Shown: in pieces, positions 1-4,724 of the stretch | How the letters are laid out: each line of letters begins with the position of its first letter | Position numbering within the stretch: position 1 is the stretch's first letter | Assembly: GCA_900551585.1 (NCBI GenBank) | Contig: URWU01000095.1 | Coordinates: forward strand, 1 to 6,215 | Reading direction: 5' to 3' | Origin: an uncultured Alphaproteobacteria bacterium | GTDB taxonomy: Bacteria > Pseudomonadota > Alphaproteobacteria > RF32 > CAG-239 | Length of the DNA: 6,215 nt | Position numbers and translations under genes: made by a program | The notes under the pieces: generated by a model | The model's input: the letters and a program-made list of their open reading frames with translations, nothing else | Databases searched by the model: none | What the model was told of the DNA's origin: nothing

Positions 1-48
1 TCTACACTCGACTAGTCGTCGGCAGCGTCAGATGTGTATAAGAGACAG
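1..48 (+). other. Nextera sequencing adapter left on the contig end (not genomic)
   Basis: Bases 1-7 match the end of the Illumina P5 oligo, and 8-15 (TCGACTAG) look like an i5 index; I recall this as Nextera S513. Bases 16-29 are TCGTCGGCAGCGTC, the Nextera read-1 adapter, and 30-48 are AGATGTGTATAAGAGACAG, the Tn5 mosaic end. The order is exactly that of a Nextera library molecule, so this is untrimmed adapter rather than a natural transposon end. Reading through it in the minus direction adds an artificial peptide tail (VSYTHLTLPTTSRV) to the neighbouring ATPase. Genomic sequence starts at about base 49. Confidence 0.98.
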
Positions 49-202
49 TGTCTATCGTTATGAATACATTTTGAGCATCCGCATCCCATGAGTTAGATAT
101 AGCCTCCCCCAAAACTGTTGCAAAATTTCGATATAAGTTTCGCCCTAAATGATTAAGAACACTCAACGATATATTAAAAGAGAACTCTCTACTCTTGCTC
201 AT
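49..202 (-). CDS. GHKL/HSP90-like (MutL/MORC-type) ATPase, N-terminal fragment cut by contig end
   Basis: Only about 51 genuine N-terminal residues are present; the reading frame then runs into adapter. The fragment holds helix 1 and motif N of the Bergerat ATP-binding fold: LGEAISNSWDADA, with the acidic E33, the Mg-binding N37 and D40-A41 (numbered from the ATG at 202). Members of this superfamily (HSP90, MutL, MORC, histidine kinases, gyrase B) bind ATP and use it to clamp or change shape. The length and N-terminal style suggest the HATPase_c_3-type proteins found near DNA methylases, not a histidine kinase. Two starts are possible: ATG at 208 lies only 2 nt from the Shine-Dalgarno TAAAGGA, whereas ATG at 202 lies 8 nt away, so 202 is preferred. 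The gene overlaps the 3' end of the upstream methylase gene (stop at 189-191) in another frame, so the two are almost certainly co-transcribed and translationally coupled. The downstream ATPase motifs and any C-terminal domain are not visible. Confidence 0.8.
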
Positions 203-1238
203 AGCCATAGTCCTTTAGGTGCTGTTTAATGGATAAGCCTATTATTTTTCCTAAATCTACAGGTACAGCATTTCCTATATGACGGCTAATTGTTCCTATA
301 GACATATTTTCAACATTTTGAAAAAACTTATAATCTTCTGGAAAAGTTTGCAATAAAGCTCCTTCTCTTAAAGACAGAGCCCTATCTTGTTCGGGATGTC
401 CAAATCTTCCAGTACCTAATGAATAAAACTGTGTTGTCATTGTTGGAGATGGCTCATCCCATTTCATACGACCATATACACTGCTATATGATCTTCCACT
501 TTCTTTTTGATGACATTTTAATATTAAAGATTTATCCCAATCTTTCCAAGTTCCTCCTGGCTTTGATTGTCTAATTCTTTTTAAATTTATATCTGTCAAT
601 CCAGCGCATCTATGAAGTGGATCTTTTTGATCAGATTTTCCATTTTCTAGCCGCGGAAGACCTCCTATGACATCCCTAACAGTTCTTTTTTCACCTAAAC
701 AATCCGGTGGTAAAAGATGTATATCTCCAAATTTAGAAGCTAATAAAACTAAACGTCTTCTTTTTTGAGGAAGTCCGTACTTGCTGCAATCTACAATATT
801 ATAGTTTACTTGATATCCTAGCTCATCTAAACAAGATTTAAATTCATTAAAGATATCAAACTTTATTAATTCTGGAACATTTTCCATAGATACTATATCG
901 GGCTGAATATTTTTAATATGCTCGGCAAAAGATTTTAATAATGTCCATTTTTTATCATATATACGATTTTTATATTTATTTGTTTGCTTGGAAAATGTTT
1001 GACATGGAGCACACCCAACCAAAATTTTAATTTCTGCATCCTTAAAAAGGTTATCAATTTTTTCAGAAGGAAATTCTGAAACATCTGCACAAATGAATTT
1101 TGTATTATTGTTTTCTGTATATGCAAATTCACATGTAGAATCGTTATCAAGACCAGCCACAACATTCAGTCCTGACTTTTTCAAACCACAAGTCAGACCG
1201 CCAACACCACAAAATAGGTCAACTACTGCCGATTGCAT
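189..1238 (-). CDS. C5-cytosine DNA methyltransferase (restriction-modification/defence type)
   Basis: This enzyme transfers methyl from S-adenosylmethionine to C5 of cytosine in a specific DNA site. Numbered from the ATG at 1238 (349 aa), the conserved motifs are in order: motif I DLFCGVGGLTCGL (7-19, SAM binding), motif IV GCAPCQTFS (75-83) with catalytic Cys79, motif VI ENV (119-121), motif VIII QKRRR (158-162), a target recognition region at about 170-285, motif IX RALSLREGALLQTFP (286-300) and motif X IGNAVPVDLG (321-330). All catalytic residues are present and the length is normal for a single-chain enzyme. An ATG at 1298 would add 20 residues but has no support; the ATG at 1238 has AAAGGAG 5 nt upstream and directly precedes the family's N-terminal strand. 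Its 3' end overlaps the GHKL ATPase gene, pointing to a modification/defence operon. No endonuclease gene is visible here; it may lie beyond the contig end, or the methylase may be solitary. The gene is rich in A+T. The recognition sequence cannot be read from the protein. Confidence 0.95.
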   Translation of the reverse strand: MQSAVVDLFCGVGGLTCGLKKSGLNVVAGLDNDSTCEFAYTENNNTKFICADVSEFPSEKIDNLFKDAEIKILVGCAPCQTFSKQTNKYKNRIYDKKWTLLKSFAEHIKNIQPDIVSMENVPELIKFDIFNEFKSCLDELGYQVNYNIVDCSKYGLPQKRRRLVLLASKFGDIHLLPPDCLGEKRTVRDVIGGLPRLENGKSDQKDPLHRCAGLTDINLKRIRQSKPGGTWKDWDKSLILKCHQKESGRSYSSVYGRMKWDEPSPTMTTQFYSLGTGRFGHPEQDRALSLREGALLQTFPEDYKFFQNVENMSIGTISRHIGNAVPVDLGKIIGLSIKQHLKDYGYEQE

Positions 1239-1243
1239 AACAA

Positions 1244-1250
1244 CTCCTTT
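1244..1250 (-). promoter_or_regulatory. Strong Shine-Dalgarno that fixes the methylase start
   Basis: On the minus strand AAAGGAG is followed by 5 nt (TTGTT) and the ATG at 1238. This decides against the longer reading frame from 1298, whose extra residues (mostly I, F, K) come from AT-rich leader. Confidence 0.85.
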
Positions 1251-1477
1251 GTAATCCTTTATAATAAATAAAAAAATAAAACTCCAGCATAAAATCAATT
1301 TTATAATTCAATATGCTTAATATTAATTAAATATTGTTGTTTTTTATCAAAACATTGTGTATTTTTTAATTTTTCAGGTTTAAAATGCCAATAAAGGCAA
1401 AAGTGTATAGCAAACTGTAAAGCATACGGTCGAAGCAATTTATAAAAATTGTGTAAAATCAATGATCTTAAGGGATT

Positions 1478-1515
1478 TAAAAAGCAAATGGTGTGTTTCC
1501 GGCCTAGCGCACCAT
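1478..1515 (-). terminator. Second hairpin with T-rich tail, in tandem with the terminator
   Basis: Directly after the first terminator in the minus direction, arms at 1515-1508 (ATGGTGCG) and 1495-1488 (CACACCAT) form an 8-bp imperfect stem around a 12-nt loop containing GGCC. A tail reading TTGCTTTTT follows. It could be a back-up terminator, or part of a dispersed palindromic intergenic element, since the arms are more GC-rich than the surroundings. The pairing is visible directly; the function is inferred. Confidence 0.4.
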
Positions 1516-1550
1516 AACAAAAAAACACCCCTTTGAGGGTATTTTTTGCT
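1514..1550 (-). terminator. Rho-independent terminator of the ankyrin-protein gene
   Basis: Read on the minus strand, AAAATACCC (1545-1537) pairs with GGGTGTTTT (1530-1522) around a 6-nt loop. All nine pairs form, one of them a T-G wobble, and a run of T follows. It lies about 65 nt downstream of the ankyrin-protein stop codon. On the plus strand the wobble becomes a C-A mismatch, so the structure works best for minus-strand transcripts, though a T-run also follows on the plus side. Confidence 0.75.
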
Positions 1551-1613
1551 TTTGTAACCAAGCTTCCCGCCCAGTCCGATTTTGCTGATTTTGAAATTAG
1601 CATTTTTACCAGC

Positions 1614-3293
1614 TTATCGGACTTTTTGATGATTTTTTAAAAACTCGATAAAATCATTCGCTTGTTGCGGAGTTACATTTTTATTTTCATACTTTTCTGT
1701 TGGAAAATATGACTCATTTTCTCCAGTTGGTAATGGCCGATAATTTCCTAAATAAGGGGCATTACCGCTTAAATAATCATAAACGGTCATCCCTTTTGAA
1801 TCTTTAAGAGTTATGTCCGCTCCTTTTTCTACCAGATATTTTGCTATATCCAGATGTCCTTCTTGCACGGCATACATCAGGGCTGTACGTTCTCCGTTTG
1901 CAATGCAAATATTATCAAAACAATAATTATCTTCTAAATTTCCTTTCTTGGTTTGAGCATTAATATCCGCTCCGGCTTCGAGCAAAATTTTAACACTTTC
2001 CATAAATCCATATTGAGCGGCGTACATTAAAGCGGTTTTTCCAAAAGCATTTCCTGCATCAATATCCGTATTTAAGTTAATACAATTTAATTTTTCTTCA
2101 TTATACGGACAAGTTTCAATCAATATTTTCAAAACATCAGGGCGATGGACACTAATCATTAAAATTTCATCTGACAGGTGTGGAGTATCAGGTTCCTCAA
2201 ACTCTTCCCCTTTTAATTTTTTATTTTCAACCCATGTTTTAATTTTCTGAACAGGAACACCGGAAAGAATTTTATAACGTAACGTTTCTTTATTTACCGG
2301 AAAACTTCTTGCGGCCCATGGCGTCATCACATAACGGGCATATTGCTGAGCCTTGTTTTTATCAACCTTAAAAGTTTTTATGTAATGTTGTGTTAATTTA
2401 TCTACAGCCTTATTAAACCCTATCCCGTGGTTAATAACCTCTGAAAAATATTTGTAATTGGGATATGATTCCATAGCCCAAGCTTCAAGAGGCAAAGCTT
2501 GCAGATATTCTTTTTCAGGATAATATATTCGTTCAGAATTCCAATCCGGATCATAATGGTTTAAGATATTTTCATAAACATTTTGTGCCATATAAACATA
2601 ACGGATAGAGCCAGAATTATGTAGTTCTAATTTGTCCTGAATATATTTTCGATATTCTTCAACATCATCCGGAAAATTGTATTGCGGATATTGATTACAA
2701 TTGGATATTTCTAATGCTTCCGCACCGTGACCACCACCAGCGCCATCCATGATTGCCGTTAAGTGAAGTTTTTGAGCTGTCGGGCAAGGAACAATTATTT
2801 TCCATGGAACATAACGCATATCTCCGCTCGTTTTATCCCAAATACTGAAAAATTTAGAAAAATTATATGCTCCGACTTCAATTAGACAACTTAGATTTTT
2901 GTAACACTTAAGATAATCATCTTTTATTAATTCTTGGTATTGGCTTTGATATGTTCTATAAAAAGGAGAATCAGGTACAACTTTTTGGTATTGTGTTATC
3001 ACGTCTGTATGTAAACGATGAGCAATTTGTTTAAATTCTGAAGTGTTTACTTTTTGAGGCTGATAAATGCTCAACAGTATCAGGTATTCGATAGCTGCGG
3101 AGTGGTTCTTATCCTCCAATTTTTTTAACTCTCTTATAGCCTGCCGAGGATTATTTTTTATGGATTTTATAATATCTTCATACTGTTTACCTGCATTTTG
3201 TGCTGTTTCTTCAGCTTTAAGAGAAGTAAGAACAAAAGGAAACAAAGAACAGAGTAAAAAAACCAAAATTTTTTTTATATCAAACAACCGCAT
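1614..3293 (-). CDS. Exported ankyrin-repeat protein, 559 aa, otherwise unassigned
   Basis: The N-terminus is a clear Sec signal peptide: K7-K8, a hydrophobic core at about 9-24 (ILVFLLCSLFPFVLTS), then LKA-EE with predicted cleavage after residue 27. The mature protein is therefore periplasmic, surface or secreted. Residues 30-120 are mostly helical and TPR-like in texture. Residues 120-360 match no family I recognise; they contain a glycine-rich DGAGGGHGAEA (183-193) and many aromatic residues. Two good ankyrin repeats follow, GKTALMYAAQYGFMESVKIL (418-437, continuing to about 446) and ERTALMYAVQEGHLDIAKYL (468-487, to about 497). They are separated by a 20-residue insert with two cysteines (NYCFDNICIANG), and a weaker repeat may precede them at about 372-410. 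Ankyrin repeats bind other proteins. Cysteines at 130/136, 395/404 and 458/463 could form disulfides outside the cytoplasm. The start ATG at 3293 has AAGG 8 nt upstream. The gene stands alone, with its own promoter region and terminator. The target and any enzymatic role are unknown. Confidence 0.85.
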   Translation of the reverse strand: MRLFDIKKILVFLLCSLFPFVLTSLKAEETAQNAGKQYEDIIKSIKNNPRQAIRELKKLEDKNHSAAIEYLILLSIYQPQKVNTSEFKQIAHRLHTDVITQYQKVVPDSPFYRTYQSQYQELIKDDYLKCYKNLSCLIEVGAYNFSKFFSIWDKTSGDMRYVPWKIIVPCPTAQKLHLTAIMDGAGGGHGAEALEISNCNQYPQYNFPDDVEEYRKYIQDKLELHNSGSIRYVYMAQNVYENILNHYDPDWNSERIYYPEKEYLQALPLEAWAMESYPNYKYFSEVINHGIGFNKAVDKLTQHYIKTFKVDKNKAQQYARYVMTPWAARSFPVNKETLRYKILSGVPVQKIKTWVENKKLKGEEFEEPDTPHLSDEILMISVHRPDVLKILIETCPYNEEKLNCINLNTDIDAGNAFGKTALMYAAQYGFMESVKILLEAGADINAQTKKGNLEDNYCFDNICIANGERTALMYAVQEGHLDIAKYLVEKGADITLKDSKGMTVYDYLSGNAPYLGNYRPLPTGENESYFPTEKYENKNVTPQQANDFIEFLKNHQKVR

Positions 3294-3319
3294 AATTTAT
3301 ACCTTAAGTTTTAGTACTA

Positions 3320-3347
3320 ATTTTAGCCTAAGCTCTAAGTATTAAAA
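3320..3347 (-). promoter_or_regulatory. Candidate promoter of the ankyrin-protein gene
   Basis: On the minus strand TAAAAT (3325-3320) is a 5/6 match to the -10 box, with a weak -35-like TTTTAA (3347-3342) at 16-nt spacing. The start site would fall near 3313, giving a leader of about 20 nt that includes the AAGG ribosome site. A perfect 10-bp palindrome, TTAGTACTAA (3311-3320), overlaps the expected start site and could be an operator. Confidence 0.35.
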
Positions 3348-3377
3348 TTTTATTATGAAGCCATCTATCTGTCCCTA

Positions 3378-3405
3378 TTTACTTTCGGCCCGGTTTCTGT
3401 ATAAT
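3378..3405 (+). promoter_or_regulatory. Promoter for the 172-aa protein gene
   Basis: A perfect -10 box TATAAT (3400-3405) is preceded at 16 nt by TTTACT (3378-3383, 4/6 of the -35 consensus). Transcription would start near 3412, leaving a leader of about 18 nt that carries the Shine-Dalgarno site. Because this promoter lies inside the longer open frame that begins at 3355, it supports the downstream start at 3430. Confidence 0.55.
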
Positions 3406-3417
3406 ATTTTCATATTA

Positions 3418-3426
3418 ACGGAGGGG
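3418..3426 (+). promoter_or_regulatory. Strong Shine-Dalgarno that sets the start at 3430
   Basis: ACGGAGGGG is followed by three A and the ATG at 3430. The upstream ATG at 3355 has no ribosome site and would add 25 residues encoded by promoter sequence. Confidence 0.8.
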
Positions 3427-3429
3427 AAA

Positions 3430-3948
3430 ATGAAACTTTACCATTACATCACAAAAGGCAATACAGCTTTGGAAGACGGGATTTTATCCTTTGCCCGAAA
3501 TCCGCAGGCCGACCTCTCTTACTATTACAAGCGTTCCGGACAGACAACGCATGAAGGCATCGTGCAATGGATGGAAAATTGTTTTGAAGGCCGCAGCCGC
3601 GGTATCAGAGGTTTTTCCGAACCGATTAAATGGACCGAAAAGAGTTTGTCTTTGAAAAAATTTATCGAGAATGCCGATTTGTTTGCAATTAATCTGGACG
3701 CTTTACAAAAAGACGGATTGTTTGAGGCCGTTTATGTCAGCCCATCAGTCATGGACATGCCGGAATTGCAAGAATGGGGTTGTGATGAAGTTTTGAAAAA
3801 GTTAGCAGGCATTGAAGCCATTGACCATTCGCCGGTGGACTGGACTGTCTGCTATGATGAACTGGGGCGCCGTTTTGCCTTTGTGCCCTATTATCTCATC
3901 ATTGTCAAAGGCGGGATTATTCCTCCGGCATATTTCAGTAAAATCTGA
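3430..3948 (+). CDS. Hypothetical protein, 172 aa, family not recognised
   Basis: The chosen start has an excellent ribosome site and a TATAAT promoter just upstream. The protein is soluble, with no signal peptide or membrane segment. Visible features are an N-terminal LYHYITKGN (3-11), a possible SFARNP turn (20-25), an aromatic YYYKR (31-35), an Arg-rich GRSRGIRGF (54-62), EAVYVSP (99-105), DWTVCYDELGRRFAFVPYYL (137-156) and a hydrophobic C-terminal strand IIVKGGIIPP (157-166). The opening Leu-Tyr-His-Tyr followed by an 'L-x-x-G-I-L' helix resembles the start of several ADP-ribosyltransferase-fold proteins (RES/DarT-like), but that similarity is weak and the rest of the active site cannot be confirmed. 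The gene converges with the zeta-like kinase gene, with 8 nt between stop codons, so it is unlikely to be co-transcribed with it. G+C is clearly higher than in the methylase gene. Confidence 0.85.
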   Translation: MKLYHYITKGNTALEDGILSFARNPQADLSYYYKRSGQTTHEGIVQWMENCFEGRSRGIRGFSEPIKWTEKSLSLKKFIENADLFAINLDALQKDGLFEAVYVSPSVMDMPELQEWGCDEVLKKLAGIEAIDHSPVDWTVCYDELGRRFAFVPYYLIIVKGGIIPPAYFSKI

Positions 3949-3960
3949 GCTTGTTCTCAG
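3945..3960. terminator. Possible shared weak terminator hairpin between convergent genes
   Basis: CTGAG (3945-3949) and CTCAG (3956-3960) form a 5-bp stem with a 6-nt loop, and both stop codons lie in the stem. On the minus strand ATTTTA follows directly; on the plus strand a T-run begins 8 nt later. The stem is short, so efficiency is doubtful, but the convergent position favours a role. Confidence 0.35.
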
Positions 3961-4622
3961 CCGGCAAGTTTTTTCCGATAGCTTTTAACGAGTTCAAATT
4001 TATTATTTGAGCTGTCATAAACCGACATATGATTGACGATTTTCTGATAGGAATGCACATATTTTTCAACCAGTTTGGCCCGTTCTTCAATTAACTCGCG
4101 CGGCGTGTGGCGGTTGGTTATTTTTTCACGTTCTTCGGCACGTTTGCAGGCTTTTTCAATATCGCAGAGAATGAAGCATTCTTCGGTGTCATAACCGAGT
4201 TTGGGCAGATTTTCCATCATCTGCAGATGAGCCTCATTGACACCGCTGTGTTCTAAAATGATGTTAAGCTTTTTATCAACTGCCTGGCGCAAAAGCTCAT
4301 AGCCGATGACACGGGCGATTATTTCCCATTTGTGAAAGCTTTCTTTGCGCCCCAGTTTATAGACATCTGCCTGATAATCGGGAATCATTTCCATGATTTT
4401 ATCAAAACTGATAAACAGGCTGTTTTCTCTGCGGCAGGAGCTGCAAAAGGTTGATTTTCCGGCTCCGGGAATGCCGCCGACCTGCAATAAATAAGGCGTA
4501 CGGCTCGTTGACGCTTCCGTCAGCAGAGCTGCGATAATCTTATCATAAACAGCAGATTTGATTTCAGTATATTCAAAGGGAATGAGCGTTGAAACCGCCG
4601 GCATTAAATTTGTTAACTGCAT
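3957..4622 (-). CDS. Zeta-toxin-like P-loop kinase, 221 aa
   Basis: The protein begins its core with a clear Walker A motif, GIPGAGKST (50-58), preceded by a hydrophobic strand YLLQVG. An Asp in SFDKIMEMIPDY (72-83) sits where zeta/PezT and related small-molecule kinases keep a catalytic acid. A second strand NIILEHSG (120-127), an ILCDIEKACKRAEER segment (151-165) and Arg-rich helices (R161, R165, R171) fit a kinase lid. In the zeta family such proteins phosphorylate UDP-N-acetylglucosamine and block cell-wall synthesis; other members are chromosomal kinases with different substrates. No epsilon or PezA-type antitoxin gene adjoins it: upstream is a LysR gene 102 nt away on the same strand, downstream a convergent gene. 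It may thus be a stand-alone kinase or an orphan toxin. The start ATG at 4622 has only a weak GGA at 4 nt; the next Met (residue 7) has no ribosome site. The family call is fairly sure, the substrate is not. Confidence 0.8.
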   Translation of the reverse strand: MQLTNLMPAVSTLIPFEYTEIKSAVYDKIIAALLTEASTSRTPYLLQVGGIPGAGKSTFCSSCRRENSLFISFDKIMEMIPDYQADVYKLGRKESFHKWEIIARVIGYELLRQAVDKKLNIILEHSGVNEAHLQMMENLPKLGYDTEECFILCDIEKACKRAEEREKITNRHTPRELIEERAKLVEKYVHSYQKIVNHMSVYDSSNNKFELVKSYRKKLAG

Positions 4623-4657
4623 TTTATCCGTTATTTTTTGTTAAAGCCAATATCAGC

Positions 4658-4687
4658 CTTATAACATAAATTCAGGCAACAAAACAA
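4658..4687 (-). promoter_or_regulatory. Candidate promoter of the zeta-like kinase gene
   Basis: On the minus strand TATAAG (4663-4658, 5/6) has TTGTTT (4687-4682, 3/6) upstream at 18 nt. Transcription would start near 4651, about 28 nt before the ATG. The match is modest and the region is AT-rich, so chance is possible. Co-transcription with the upstream LysR gene cannot be excluded. Confidence 0.3.
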
Positions 4688-4724
4688 TCAAATTTTGTAA
4701 AGGATAATTACAACGCCGGTTTTC

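Larger units (their letters stand above)
1239..1613. other. Gene-free stretch between methylase and ankyrin-protein genes
   Basis: I see no supported gene here. A 100-codon open frame on the minus strand (1603-1301) crosses both terminator-like hairpins, has an improbable composition (many F, H, C, L) and matches no family I know. The left part is strongly AT-rich and must contain the methylase promoter, because the hairpins at 1488-1550 should block read-through from the ankyrin gene. I cannot pick a convincing -35/-10 pair. A TTGATA on the minus strand near 1355-1350 is the best -35-like hexamer, but no good -10 follows at standard spacing. An inverted repeat AGCATA (1286-1291)/TATGCT (1312-1317) lies about 50-80 nt upstream of the methylase start. 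Confidence 0.6.

Noticed and set aside
30..48. Tn5 mosaic end as evidence of a natural transposon
   Set aside because: It is contiguous with the Nextera read-1 adapter, an index and the P5 tail, so it comes from library preparation.
935..1165. 76-aa open frame inside the methylase gene
   Set aside because: It is a frame-shifted shadow of the methylase coding sequence.
1239..1298. Extended N-terminus of the methylase from the ATG at 1298
   Set aside because: The added residues are translated AT-rich leader, and the ribosome site points to 1238.
1301..1603. 100-aa open frame on the minus strand
   Set aside because: It spans two terminator-like hairpins, has odd composition and no good ribosome site, and matches no family I know.
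1239..1613. CRISPR array, tRNA or att site in the largest gaps
   Set aside because: No direct-repeat periodicity, cloverleaf or duplicated tRNA end was seen in this or the other intergenic regions.
3067..3345. 92-aa plus-strand open frame
   Set aside because: It is antisense to the signal-peptide end of the ankyrin-protein gene and its promoter; nothing supports translation.
3355..3429. Extended N-terminus of the 172-aa protein from the ATG at 3355
   Set aside because: There is no ribosome site there, and the TATAAT promoter lies inside this stretch.
4679..4698. ACAAAA/TTTTGT inverted repeat as LysR terminator
   Set aside because: The stem has a single G-C pair and no proper T-tail, so it is too weak to call.
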